NCBI GenBank assembly: GCA_021780395.1
Contig: JAJXYU010000359.1
Coordinates: 1-42,585 of the forward strand
Length of the DNA stretch: 42,585 nt
Direction: 5' to 3'
From: Pseudomonadota bacterium
GTDB taxonomy: Bacteria; Pseudomonadota; Gammaproteobacteria; Steroidobacterales; Steroidobacteraceae
In this document: positions 15,633-23,399 of the stretch, piece after piece
Position numbering within the stretch: position 1 is the stretch's first letter
How the letters are laid out: each line of letters begins with the position of its first letter
Notes under the pieces: model-generated
What the model saw: only the letters and a program-made list of their open reading frames with translations
Told to the model about the DNA's origin: nothing
Database searches by the model: none
Translations under genes and position numbers: made by a program

Positions 15633-15830
15633 TCAGTGCAAGCGCTGCCACTGCAGGATCTGGATCGCCGACTCCTCGAGGTCGAAGCTGCGCGCGAGCA
15701 CGCGCGCGATCTCACGTTCGCCCTCGCGCGGCTCGAGCCGTCCGAGCAATTCGACGATCCCGCGGTACTCGCTGTTCTCGGCGGCGCCGTCCTGCTGCGC
15801 GATGAAATGGGTGTAGTACTTGATGCCCAT
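15633..15830 (-). CDS. Small conserved-looking hypothetical protein, 65 aa
   Basis: This is a soluble, charged protein beginning MGIKYYTHFIAQQDGAAENS, with no signal peptide, cysteine or membrane segment. It may fold as a small helical protein, given the ELLGRLEPREGEREIARVLARS and LEESAIQILQWQRL helices. I do not recognise the family. It is supported as real by a strong terminator just downstream and by a TAAGCT hexamer 8 nt before the ATG. It is divergent from greB. Confidence 0.65.
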   Translation of the reverse strand: MGIKYYTHFIAQQDGAAENSEYRGIVELLGRLEPREGEREIARVLARSFDLEESAIQILQWQRLH

Positions 15831-15838
15831 GCGCGACT

Positions 15839-15844
15839 AGCTTA
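15839..15844 (-). promoter_or_regulatory. -10-like hexamer TAAGCT before the 65-aa gene
   Basis: TAAGCT lies 8 nt before the ATG on the minus strand, with no Shine-Dalgarno between, consistent with leaderless transcription. The same hexamer precedes the sulfurtransferase gene. Confidence 0.35.
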
Positions 15845-15945
15845 AGGTCCGACCGATCGCAGCTGCCGTGAGCGGTTGCTCAATCACCCGTCCACCGATG
15901 GGACGCCGGTCACGTTCTCGGCGTCCGCCCGGGGGTTCCCGCACC

Positions 15946-16464
15946 GTGTCCCGATATCGCCCGCCGGCAGCGCCGGCCTCGAAGTACATCACGCCGGAAG
16001 GCGCACGGCGCCTGCGCGAGGAACTGCACCAGCTCTGGCAGGTCGAGCGGCCGGTCGTCACCCAGGCCGTCGCGGCGGCGGCGGCGCAAGGCGATCGCTC
16101 GGAGAACGCCGAGTACACCTACGGGAAGAAGCGCCTGCACGAGATCCTTCGCCGCGTACGCTTCCTGCGCAAGCGCCTCGAGGGGATCACGATCGTCGAT
16201 ACCCGCGCGGCCGGGGTGCGCCGCGATCCGGGTCGGGTCTACTTCGGCGCGTGGGTGCGCGTCGAGGACGAGCACGGAGAGCGGCGCTGGCACCGGATCG
16301 TCGGCCCGGACGAGTTCGACATGGCGGCCGATTACGTGAGCATGGATTCCCCGCTCGGGCGCGCGTTGCTGCGGCGCGCGCTCGACGAGGAGGTCACCGT
16401 CGCGCTGCCCGCGGGGCTGCGCCGCCTGACGATCGTCGAGATCCGCTACGACCCGCCGACCTGA
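15946..16464 (+). CDS. greB: Transcription elongation factor GreB
   Basis: GreB stimulates transcript cleavage by backtracked RNA polymerase through its secondary channel. The N-terminus SRYRPP then SKYITPEG is the GreB signature. The coiled coil carries the acidic tip in GDRSENAEYTYGKK (Asp and Glu), and the C-terminal domain includes YFGAWVRVEDEHGE and SMDSPLGRALL. The GTG start was chosen because it places SRYRPP at residue 2, as in known GreB proteins; an ATG 16 codons upstream is less likely. The length of 172 is normal for the family. Confidence 0.9.
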   Translation: MSRYRPPAAPASKYITPEGARRLREELHQLWQVERPVVTQAVAAAAAQGDRSENAEYTYGKKRLHEILRRVRFLRKRLEGITIVDTRAAGVRRDPGRVYFGAWVRVEDEHGERRWHRIVGPDEFDMAADYVSMDSPLGRALLRRALDEEVTVALPAGLRRLTIVEIRYDPPT

Positions 16465-16494
16465 ACCGCTCGCGGGCCATCCGCGGCTCGCCGA

Positions 16495-17913
16495 TCACAC
16501 CACCCGGACGTTCTTGAACTGCCAGGGATCGTCGAGATCGAGATCCTCCGGAAACAGTTCGCCGCGGCGCTCGAGCGGGTTCCAGTCGGTATACCGGCCG
16601 ACGAGCGGGCCGAGATAGGGTCCGCAGATCTCGAGCGGCCGCTCGAAGTCCATCTCGTCGGGCTCGACGATCCCGCGGTCGGGATTCTCGATCGCCCAGA
16701 TCAGGCCCGCGAGCGCCGCCGCGGTGACCTGCAGGCTCGTCGCGCTGTTGTGGGGCGCGAGACGGCGTGCCTCCTCGATCGACAACTGCGATCCGTACCA
16801 GTAGGCATTCTTCGCGTGCCCCGCGAGCAGCACGCCGAGCTCGTCCACCCCGGAGACGATCTCGTCCATCAGGATGCGCTTGCGATCCTGGATCCGCCAG
16901 TTGCGTCCCGCGAGTTCGTGGACCGACAGCACCGCGTCGTCGCACGGATGGTACGCATAATGCGAGGTCGGCCGGTAGACGACACGCCCCTGGTCCTCGA
17001 CGGTGTAGTAGTCGGCGAGCGAGATCGCTTCCGAGTGCGTGATCAGGAACCCGTGGAAGCAGCCCGCGTCGGGCGTCCAGGTCCGCACCCGCGTGCTCGC
17101 GCCCGGCCGGTTCAGGTAGATCGCGCAACCGGACCCACGGCGATGGCGTCCGCCGTCGACCGGGAAGTGCCGTTCGTGCGTTCCCCAGCCGAGTTCGGCC
17201 GGTTGCGACCCCTCGCTCACGAATCCGTCGACCGACCACGTGTTCACGAACTCCCCGACCCGCTTCGGCACGCCGGCGACCTGCGTATCGCGTTCCGCGA
17301 CGTGGATGACCTTGATCCCGAGCCGCTGCGCGAGCCGCGCCCACGCCGCGCGGTCGCGGGGTTGCGCGACGCGCACGCCGGTATCGGCGGCGATGTTGAG
17401 CAGGGCCCGCTTGACGAGGTGCGACACCATCCCGGGGTTCGCACCATGGGTGAGCACCGCGGTCGGACCGCCGCGGAAACCCTGGCGCAGCGCGAGCGCA
17501 TCCTCGCGCAACGCGTAGTTGCTGCGGTTCTCGACCGAGAGCGCGGGATCGAAATAGCCCCCAGCCCACGGCTCGATGCAGGTGTCGAGGTAGAGCGCGC
17601 CGCGCTCGCGCGCGAAGCGGACCAGCGCGATGCTCGACACGTCGACCGAGAGGTTCAGCAGGAAGTCGCCGGCGCCGAGCTGCGGCTCGAGCACGCTGCG
17701 AAAGTTCGCCTCGGTGAGCGGCGTCACGAGGTATCGCGCGCCATAGCGTTCGGCCTCCTCACGCCCGGTCTCGTCCGCGGTCACGATCAGGATCCGCTCG
17801 GCGCGGATCCCGACGTGCCGCAGGATCAGCGGCAGCACGCCCTGACCGATGCTGCCGAACCCGACGAACACGATCTTGCCGCCGAATGTCACGTGCACTG
17901 CGTTATCGCTCAT
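16495..17913 (-). CDS. hss: Homospermidine synthase
   Basis: This NAD-dependent enzyme makes sym-homospermidine from putrescine (or spermidine plus putrescine). It has 472 residues, as in the Blastochloris viridis enzyme. The N-terminal Rossmann fold carries KIVFVGFGSIGQGVLPLI (residues 13-30), followed by LNLSVDVSSIAL, LYLDTCIEPWAGGY and the family-typical THGANPGMVSHLVKRALL (about 153-170). The C-terminal part has ITHSEAISLADYYTVE and NSATSLQVTAAALAGLIWA. A GAGG-type Shine-Dalgarno precedes the ATG. It is alone between greB (convergent) and the GST gene. Its presence suggests that homospermidine is a polyamine of this organism. Confidence 0.9.
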   Translation of the reverse strand: MSDNAVHVTFGGKIVFVGFGSIGQGVLPLILRHVGIRAERILIVTADETGREEAERYGARYLVTPLTEANFRSVLEPQLGAGDFLLNLSVDVSSIALVRFARERGALYLDTCIEPWAGGYFDPALSVENRSNYALREDALALRQGFRGGPTAVLTHGANPGMVSHLVKRALLNIAADTGVRVAQPRDRAAWARLAQRLGIKVIHVAERDTQVAGVPKRVGEFVNTWSVDGFVSEGSQPAELGWGTHERHFPVDGGRHRRGSGCAIYLNRPGASTRVRTWTPDAGCFHGFLITHSEAISLADYYTVEDQGRVVYRPTSHYAYHPCDDAVLSVHELAGRNWRIQDRKRILMDEIVSGVDELGVLLAGHAKNAYWYGSQLSIEEARRLAPHNSATSLQVTAAALAGLIWAIENPDRGIVEPDEMDFERPLEICGPYLGPLVGRYTDWNPLERRGELFPEDLDLDDPWQFKNVRVV

Positions 17914-17989
17914 GATGCCTCGTTCGCCTCAAGAATTCGCCCGTCGGTTCATCGCAGGTGCGCAGCGTACCCGGCGCCATGCGGTGGGC

Positions 17990-18655
17990 TCAAGAGCCGC
18001 GCCAGTGCGGCGGGCAGGTCTTCGCATAGTTCGGCAGGGCCTCGATGCGCTCGATCCAGCGGGCGAGCGCCGGATAATTCCGTTCGAGCGGCAGGAAGCG
18101 CGCGCCGAGTTCGGCCGCCTCGGTGCGCCCGAGCGCGCGCAGCAGGAGTTTCAGCCACGGGAAGATCACCATGTCCGCGGCCGAATAACGCTCGCCGACG
18201 ATCCAGTGCTCCTTGCTGAGCCGCGCCTCGAGCGTGCGCGCCTCGCGCGCGACGGTGTGCATCGCGTCGCTCGTCGCCGGATCTCCCGGCGCGACCGGGC
18301 CCGCGAACACCGCATCGACGATGCGCTGCGCGGCGGGCTCCGCGTACGCCTGGAACTCGCAGATCACCCGCATGATCACACCCGCTTCCTCGGGACCGGC
18401 GCCGAAGATCGGCCGCTCCGGGTAGCGCGCATCGAGGTAATAGAGTACCGCGAGCGACTCGAAGACCACGTAGTCGCCGTCCGTGAGCACCGGCAGCCGG
18501 CCCCGCGGATTCAGCTTGAGCATCGGTGGCGACTGGTGCTCTTGCTTGTCGAATTGCAGCAGCCGGGATTCGTACGGCAGCCGCTTGTGCTCGAGCGCGA
18601 GCAGCACGCGCCACGAGAAGGGGCTGCCGCTCCCCCAGTACAACGTGAGTCCCAT
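17990..18655 (-). CDS. Glutathione S-transferase family protein
   Basis: This 221-residue protein has the two-domain GST fold. The thioredoxin-like N-terminal domain contains LYWGSGSPFSWRVLLALE with Ser as the likely glutathione-activating residue, LNPRGRLPVLTDGD with the cis-proline, and FESLAVLYYLDARYP (residues about 60-75), which binds the gamma-glutamyl group. The helical C-terminal domain has the GERYSAADMVIFPWLKLL N-capping motif. The substrate is unknown. The ATG at MGLTLYWG was chosen; an upstream start adds 12 unlikely residues. It diverges from sseA across 55 bp that holds a TACAAT hexamer 8 nt before this start. Confidence 0.85.
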   Translation of the reverse strand: MGLTLYWGSGSPFSWRVLLALEHKRLPYESRLLQFDKQEHQSPPMLKLNPRGRLPVLTDGDYVVFESLAVLYYLDARYPERPIFGAGPEEAGVIMRVICEFQAYAEPAAQRIVDAVFAGPVAPGDPATSDAMHTVAREARTLEARLSKEHWIVGERYSAADMVIFPWLKLLLRALGRTEAAELGARFLPLERNYPALARWIERIEALPNYAKTCPPHWRGS

Positions 18656-18663
18656 GCGCGCGG

Positions 18664-18669
18664 ATTGTA
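18664..18669 (-). promoter_or_regulatory. -10-like hexamer TACAAT before the GST gene
   Basis: TACAAT (5 of 6 consensus) lies 8 nt before the GST ATG on the minus strand. No Shine-Dalgarno is present in the interval and no good -35 is seen. Confidence 0.4.
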
Positions 18670-18698
18670 ACGGATGAACCGCCGCGGCCACCTTGCGC

Positions 18699-18704
18699 TA
18701 AGCT
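18699..18704 (+). promoter_or_regulatory. -10-like hexamer TAAGCT before sseA
   Basis: TAAGCT lies 6 nt before the sulfurtransferase ATG, again with no Shine-Dalgarno. It is a weak match on its own, supported mainly by its recurrent position at other genes. Confidence 0.3.
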
Positions 18705-18710
18705 GCGCCG

Positions 18711-19568
18711 ATGGAATGGCGCCCATTGATCGATGCGGCCGCGCTCGCGCAGCGTCTCGGCGACGGCCGTACCGTACCGATCGATTGTCGTTTCGACCTG
18801 GCCCGTCCGAGCGCGGGCCGCGAGGTTTATCGAGCGGGTCACGTCCCCGGCGCTCGCTACGCGAGCCTCGACGAGGATCTGTCCGCGCCGGTGACCGTCG
18901 GCAGCGGCCGCCATCCGCTGCCCGATCCGGGGCGCTTCGCAGCCTGGATCGCGAGCCTCGGCGTCGGCGAAGGCACCGAGGTCGTCGCCTACGACGAGGC
19001 CGGCGGCGCATTCGCCGCGCGCCTGTGGTGGATGCTTCGCTGGATCGGCCACGAGCGGGTCGCGGTGCTCGACGGCGGCTACGCCGCCTGGCTCGCGGCC
19101 GGGGGCGCGGTCGAGACCGGCGAGCCGGCGCCGCCGGCGCCAGCGAGCTTGCGCGCCCGACCGGACGCGGCGGCGCTGCTGACGACCGCCGAGGTCGAGC
19201 AGGCGCTCAGGGATCCGCGGCGCGTGCTCGTCGATGCGCGCGCGCCGGAACGATTCACCGGCGCGGTCGAACCCCTCGACCGCGTCGCCGGCCACGTGCC
19301 CGGTGCGCGCAATCATCCGTTCACGCGCAATCTCGGACCGGACCGCAGATTCCTCGACGCGGCGGAACTGCGCCGGCGCTGGATCGACTTCCTGCGCGGG
19401 GCGTCGCCCGCCGCGGTGATCGCGATGTGCGGATCGGGCGTCACCGCGTGCCACAACCTGCTCGCGCTCGAGATCGCGGGCTTGCACGGCGCGAAGCTCT
19501 ACCCCGGCTCCTTCAGCGAATGGGTCGCGGACCCCGCCCGACCCGTCGCGACCGGCGACGAGGGCTGA
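18711..19568 (+). CDS. sseA: 3-mercaptopyruvate/thiosulfate sulfurtransferase
   Basis: This two-rhodanese-domain enzyme of 285 residues moves sulfur from 3-mercaptopyruvate or thiosulfate to thiol acceptors or cyanide. The N-terminal inactive rhodanese domain has YRAGHVPGARYASLDEDLS and VVAYDEAGGAFAARLWWMLR. The C-terminal domain has LVDARAPERFTG, GHVPGARNHPF and the active-site loop CGSGVTAC, with the catalytic Cys at the first position. CGSGVTAC favours mercaptopyruvate sulfurtransferase over rhodanese, which commonly has CRKGVTAC. It is divergent from the GST gene and probably monocistronic. Confidence 0.88.
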   Translation: MEWRPLIDAAALAQRLGDGRTVPIDCRFDLARPSAGREVYRAGHVPGARYASLDEDLSAPVTVGSGRHPLPDPGRFAAWIASLGVGEGTEVVAYDEAGGAFAARLWWMLRWIGHERVAVLDGGYAAWLAAGGAVETGEPAPPAPASLRARPDAAALLTTAEVEQALRDPRRVLVDARAPERFTGAVEPLDRVAGHVPGARNHPFTRNLGPDRRFLDAAELRRRWIDFLRGASPAAVIAMCGSGVTACHNLLALEIAGLHGAKLYPGSFSEWVADPARPVATGDEG

Positions 19569-19603
19569 GCGCGCGAGCCTCGCGACACGCGAAAACCGCT
19601 GGT

Positions 19604-19632
19604 TTGCCAACCTTGACACCCTGGCGTAGCAT
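19604..19632 (+). promoter_or_regulatory. Sigma70-like promoter of the RRM protein gene
   Basis: TTGCCA (5 of 6) and TAGCAT (4 of 6) are separated by exactly 17 nt. Transcription from here would start near 19639 and give a leader of about 190 nt. A TTGACA also occurs inside the spacer without a matching -10. Confidence 0.45.
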
Positions 19633-19638
19633 CCGGCG

Positions 19639-19832
19639 AAGGTTCGTTCTCTAGATCATTTAGCGGGCGTTCGGGAAGGGCTGCCCGCTCGATTGGATAG
19701 TGTACGGCCGAAGGGTCAGCCCGATGCCGCGCCTCGCGGGATCGGGTTGCGTGTTGGAGCGGCGCGGGAGCGGACTCGACGATGAGAATCGAGACCGAGC
19801 GCCATGCGCCCACTGCTAGAGAGACCAGTTGA
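19639..19832 (+). other. Long structured 5' leader of the RRM gene
   Basis: No gene is visible here. Two hairpins stand out. The first has AGCGGGC/GCCCGCT arms at 19662-19668 and 19683-19689. The second, at 19720-19746, has CCCGAT/ATCGGG outer arms, a G-G mismatch, CCGCG/CGCGG inner arms and a 3-nt loop. The leader does not match a riboswitch class I know. Long leaders with hairpins are common for cold-inducible RNA-binding proteins; regulation here is inference. Confidence 0.45.
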
Positions 19833-20129
19833 ATGACGACGATCTACGTTGGCAACCTGCCGTTCTCGGCGACGGAAGACGAGGTTCGTAGCCTGTTCGA
19901 GCGCTACGGCAAAGTCGAGTCCGTGAAGATGATCAACGATCGCGAGACGGGACGTCCCCGGGGATTCGCGTTCGTCGACATGTCCGCGAGCGACGCGCAG
20001 AACGCGATTCAACAGACCAACGGCTTTCAGATGGGGGGTCGACCGCTACGAGTCAACGAAGCGCAGGAACGCGCGCCGCGTCCGAAGCCGATGGGCGGCG
20101 GTGGCGGCGGCGGACCGCGCCGCTGGTGA
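19833..20129 (+). CDS. RRM-type RNA-binding protein with Gly-rich tail
   Basis: This 98-residue protein is a single RNA recognition motif. RNP2 is IYVGNLPF (residues 4-11) and RNP1 is RPRGFAFV (41-48), with the aromatic residues that stack on RNA intact. The C-terminus is a short Gly/Pro/Arg tail (PMGGGGGGGPRRW). Such bacterial RRM proteins resemble eukaryotic glycine-rich RNA-binding proteins and are often cold-induced chaperones. It stands alone between its own promoter/leader and a double-hairpin terminator, which implies a dedicated, strongly regulated transcript. Confidence 0.93.
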   Translation: MTTIYVGNLPFSATEDEVRSLFERYGKVESVKMINDRETGRPRGFAFVDMSASDAQNAIQQTNGFQMGGRPLRVNEAQERAPRPKPMGGGGGGGPRRW

Positions 20130-20135
20130 TCGAGT

Positions 20136-20209
20136 CTCCCGCGGCCCGGTGACGGGCCGCGGGAGCGGGGACTCGGCGGGGGGAGCGAGTCCCGTTCGAA
20201 CGACTTTTT
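20136..20209 (+). terminator. Double-hairpin terminator of the RRM gene
   Basis: A perfect 13-bp stem CTCCCGCGGCCCG/CGGGCCGCGGGAG with a GTGA loop begins 6 nt after the stop. A second 8-bp stem GGGACTCG/CGAGTCCC follows, then ten nt and a run of five T. The U-tract is offset from the second stem, so termination is likely but the mechanism is inferred. Confidence 0.7.
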
Positions 20210-20243
20210 CTCGAGCGGCGCAACGGCGTCGAGCGGTCGCTCG

Positions 20244-22334
20244 TTACCAGAGTGCGTTCATTCTCGCGACGACGTCGACCATCGGTCCGTCACCCGGCAT
20301 CGACGCGTCGAGCACCGTCGGCGGGGTCATCGAGATCTGCTCGAAGCACGCGAGCACCGCGTCGGTCAGGAAACGGCTCTTCGCGCCGTAGACGTGGGCA
20401 TCGCCGGTCCGCGACTGCTGCGTGATCGCGTAGCGCAACGGCGCGCACAGATGCAGCTCGTTCCGCGCACGCGTGATCGCAACGTAGAGGAGCCGCCGCT
20501 CCTCGTCGAGCGCCTCGGGCTTGCCCGCGGCGAATTCCGACGGGAAGTTGCCGTCAGCGACGTTCAGCACGAACACCTGGTCCCACTCCTGGCCTTTCGC
20601 CGAATGGATCGTCGACAGCACGACGTAGTCCTCGTCCTTCGAGGCGTCCCGCGACCAATCCCCGGTCGCCGCGGGCGGATCGAGCGCGAGCTCGCTCAGG
20701 AACCGCTCGCGCGTCGCGTACCGCGTGGAGAGCTGTTCGAGCTGTTCGAGATCGCCGAGGCGGACCCGCGACGCCTCGTAGAGCCGATCGAGTTGCGGCT
20801 CGTACCACCGGCGCGCCAGGCCGACCTGACCCGGCCACGGGGTGTTCGGGTCGGCGAGCGCGCGCAGCACGTCGCAAAATCCGGCGAAATCGATCCGCGC
20901 TGATGGCGGCGCGGCGAACGTGGCGAGCGCGCCGATCGAATGCTCGCGGGCCTCGAGGTGCGCGAGCGCACGTTGCGCGATCGCCGGCCCGATCCCGGGC
21001 AGCAGCTTCAGCACCCGGAAGCCGGACACCGCGTTGCGCGGATTGTCCGCGAAGCGCAGCACCGACAGCAGGTCCTTCACGTGGGCCGCGTCGAGGAACT
21101 TGAGCCCGCCGTATTTCACGAACGGGATCCGGCGGCGCGCGAGCTCGACCTCGAGCACGTCGCTGTGGTGGGAGCTGCGAAAGAGCACCGCGTTGCGCCG
21201 GAGCGCGACGCCGCTCTCGCGCGCGGCGAGGATCCGGTCGGCGACGTACGTCGCCTGCGCGACCGCGTCGTCCAGTACCACGTACCGCGGCTTCTGCGAG
21301 GAGCGGCGCCCGCCGCCGAGCACCTTGCGGTGCTGGCGCTCGCCCTCCGCGATCAATGCGTTGGCCGCATCGAGGATCGGCTGGGTCGATCGATAGTTCT
21401 CGGTGAGCAGGATCACCTCGGCCCGCGGCCGGTAGTGATCGGGGAAGCCGAGGATGTTGTCGACCGACGCGGCGCGGAACGAGTAGATGGCCTGCGCGTC
21501 GTCGCCGACGACGGTGACGCCGGCGCCGTCCGGCTTCAGCGCCTGCAGGATCTCGCCCTGCAGACGACTCGTGTCCTGGAATTCGTCGACCAGCAGATGA
21601 TCGAACCGCTGCCCGAGGTCGCGCGCGAGCGCCTCGCTCTGCATCATCGCGTGCCAGCACAGCAGCAGATCGTCGAAGTCGAGGACGTGGAGGCGCTGCT
21701 TGCGCAGCACGTACGCCCGGAACAGGCCGCGCAGATCCTCTTCCCGGTCGGCGGCCCACGGGTGCAGGTCCGCGATCGCGCGCGCGAGCGGCCAGCCGGT
21801 GTTCACCCGATAGCTGTAGATCGCCAGACAGCTGTCCTTGCGCGGGAAGCGCCGCTCCTGCCGCGACAGGCCGAGTTCCTCGCGCAGCACGTCGATCAGA
21901 TCGGCGGCGTCGGAGCGATCGAGCACGGTGTACGCCGGATCGAGGCCGAGTTGTCGCGCATAGAGCCGCAGGATCCGGTTGCCGATCGAATGGAACGTCC
22001 CTGCCCAGCCGAGGCGCGCGGCGAGCGCGCGCGCCGCGGCGCCGCCCGGCGTCTGTGCGGCGGTCTCGGCGAGAATCGCCTCGGTGCGCCGGACCATTTC
22101 CTGGGCGGCGCGGCGCGTGAACGTCAGCATCAGGATCCGCGCCGGATCGACGCCCTGCGTCACCAAGTGGGCGACCCGATGCGCGAGCGTCGCGGTCTTG
22201 CCGGTACCGGCCCCGGCGACGATCAGCAAGGGGCCGGCGTGGAAACCGCCCGCGGGTCCGGGGGCGCCATGGGTGGCCGCCTGACGCTGCGCGGGATTCA
22301 GGCGATCGAACGCACGCGGTGTCGGCGAGCCCAT
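20244..22334 (-). CDS. UvrD/Rep-family (SF1) DNA helicase
   Basis: This 3'-5' superfamily 1A helicase of 696 residues has all the canonical motifs in order: LNPAQRQAA (Q motif), Walker A AGAGTGKT (about 40-47), TFTRRAAQEM (Ia), LVDEFQDT (II), VVGDDAQAIYSFRAA (III), LTENYRST (IV), STIHSAKGQEWDQVFV (V) and EERRLLYVAITRAR (VI). It is related to UvrD, Rep and PcrA but shorter at the C-terminus; I cannot say which cellular role it has. It diverges from the Nudix gene across 56 bp, and a TATAGT hexamer lies 6 nt before its ATG. Confidence 0.88.
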   Translation of the reverse strand: MGSPTPRAFDRLNPAQRQAATHGAPGPAGGFHAGPLLIVAGAGTGKTATLAHRVAHLVTQGVDPARILMLTFTRRAAQEMVRRTEAILAETAAQTPGGAAARALAARLGWAGTFHSIGNRILRLYARQLGLDPAYTVLDRSDAADLIDVLREELGLSRQERRFPRKDSCLAIYSYRVNTGWPLARAIADLHPWAADREEDLRGLFRAYVLRKQRLHVLDFDDLLLCWHAMMQSEALARDLGQRFDHLLVDEFQDTSRLQGEILQALKPDGAGVTVVGDDAQAIYSFRAASVDNILGFPDHYRPRAEVILLTENYRSTQPILDAANALIAEGERQHRKVLGGGRRSSQKPRYVVLDDAVAQATYVADRILAARESGVALRRNAVLFRSSHHSDVLEVELARRRIPFVKYGGLKFLDAAHVKDLLSVLRFADNPRNAVSGFRVLKLLPGIGPAIAQRALAHLEAREHSIGALATFAAPPSARIDFAGFCDVLRALADPNTPWPGQVGLARRWYEPQLDRLYEASRVRLGDLEQLEQLSTRYATRERFLSELALDPPAATGDWSRDASKDEDYVVLSTIHSAKGQEWDQVFVLNVADGNFPSEFAAGKPEALDEERRLLYVAITRARNELHLCAPLRYAITQQSRTGDAHVYGAKSRFLTDAVLACFEQISMTPPTVLDASMPGDGPMVDVVARMNALW

Positions 22335-22340
22335 CGGGCG

Positions 22341-22346
22341 ACTATA
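22341..22346 (-). promoter_or_regulatory. -10-like hexamer TATAGT before the helicase gene
   Basis: TATAGT (5 of 6 consensus) lies 6 nt before the helicase ATG on the minus strand. The overlapping TATACT on the plus strand could serve the divergent Nudix gene with a 42-nt leader. Confidence 0.4.
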
Positions 22347-22390
22347 CTGGAGCCCCTGTACGGATATCCAGATCCGCCGACGGAGCGACG

Positions 22391-22924
22391 ATGCGCAAAC
22401 CGACCCCGATCGAGACGCTGGAGCGGCACCGCGGGCGCGTGGTCCAGCTGCTGACCGCCCGCCTGCAGGCGACGAATGGGCAGATCTACGAGCACGATCT
22501 GGTGCGCCATCCCGGCGCCGCCGCGGTCGTGGCGCTCGATGCCGCGGGTCGCGTCTGCCTGGTCCGACAGTATCGTCTGGGAGTCGACGATTTCCTGTGG
22601 GAAGTCCCGGCCGGCAAGCTCGATCGGAGCGAGCCGCCGGACGCGTGCGCGGTCCGGGAGCTGCGCGAGGAAACCGGGATCACCGCGGCGCGCTGGACCC
22701 CGCTCGGGCGCTACGTCCCCGCGCCCGCGATCCTCACCGAGGTGATCCACCTGTATCTCGCGCAGGATCTCGAGATCGGCGAGAGCGCGCCGGAGGCCGA
22801 CGAGGAACTCGAGCTGCGCTGGATCGATCTCGACGAGGCGATCGAGCAGGTCGCGAACGGGTCGATCGACGACGGCAAGACCGCGCTCGCGCTGCTGCGC
22901 GCGCGGCATCGGCGCCGAATGTGA
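22391..22924 (+). CDS. Nudix hydrolase (ADP-ribose pyrophosphatase type)
   Basis: This 177-residue Nudix enzyme probably hydrolyses ADP-ribose or related nucleoside diphosphate sugars. The Nudix box GKLDRSEPPDACAVRELREE then TGI (residues about 75-97) is complete. It is preceded by VRQYRLGVDDFLWEVPAG, typical of the ADP-ribose pyrophosphatase subfamily (NudF-like). The ATG has GGAG five nt upstream. The following small gene appears to have its own promoter. Confidence 0.88.
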   Translation: MRKPTPIETLERHRGRVVQLLTARLQATNGQIYEHDLVRHPGAAAVVALDAAGRVCLVRQYRLGVDDFLWEVPAGKLDRSEPPDACAVRELREETGITAARWTPLGRYVPAPAILTEVIHLYLAQDLEIGESAPEADEELELRWIDLDEAIEQVANGSIDDGKTALALLRARHRRRM

Positions 22925-22952
22925 CGGCTCGCAAGAATCGCCGATCCACCGC

Positions 22953-22983
22953 TTGACATATTCGAGTGCCGGATCGCTAACTT
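22953..22983 (+). promoter_or_regulatory. Promoter of the 132-aa gene
   Basis: A perfect TTGACA -35 is followed after 19 nt by TAACTT, which lies 7 nt before the ATG. The spacer is long and the -10 weak, but the geometry again suggests a leaderless or very short leader. Confidence 0.4.
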
Positions 22984-22990
22984 CCGCCTC

Positions 22991-23389
22991 ATGAGCAAGG
23001 GTTCGAACACGCCACCGAAGTCCGCGGGTGCCGCGCGTCCGAAGGCCCCGCGGTCGCCGGACGACCCGAGCGGCCGCGTGCGTTTCGACGACCGCGGCAA
23101 CGCCGTCTGGGAATGGGCGACGTCGACCGGCGCGTTCGGGCGCGACGTCTCGAGCGATCAGCTGCGCCGGCTCGAACATCCGGGTCTCGCGATCCTCGAC
23201 GAAGGCCCGCCGACCGCCCCGGGCGTCCGGGCGAATCCCCAGGGTGCGACGCGCGGCTACGACCCTTACGACAGCGGTCACCTCGCGAAACCTCGGGTCC
23301 GCAAACCGAAGAAGGACCTGCGCAAGCTGTCGGACTGGATCTCGCTACGACGACGCGTCACCGCGACCAAGGGCAAGGGCGAGCGCTGA
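22991..23389 (+). CDS. Hypothetical basic protein, 132 aa
   Basis: This small basic protein has a disordered Lys/Pro/Ser N-terminus (1-28). The core is RVRFDDRGNAVWEWATSTGAFGRD, followed by RGYDPYDSG and a Lys/Arg-rich C-terminus with DLRKLSDWISLRRRV. I recall similar uncharacterised proteins in Beta- and Gammaproteobacteria but know no function. There is no signal peptide or cysteine. The conserved-looking Trp/Asp core and high Lys/Arg content would allow nucleic-acid binding, which is inference. It converges on the HAD gene. Confidence 0.65.
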   Translation: MSKGSNTPPKSAGAARPKAPRSPDDPSGRVRFDDRGNAVWEWATSTGAFGRDVSSDQLRRLEHPGLAILDEGPPTAPGVRANPQGATRGYDPYDSGHLAKPRVRKPKKDLRKLSDWISLRRRVTATKGKGER

Positions 23390-23399
23390 CGCGCGCCCG

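Noticed and set aside
19639..19832. Known riboswitch class in the RRM leader
   Set aside because: The hairpins are clear but no conserved core of a riboswitch class I know could be recognised; it is reported only as a structured leader.
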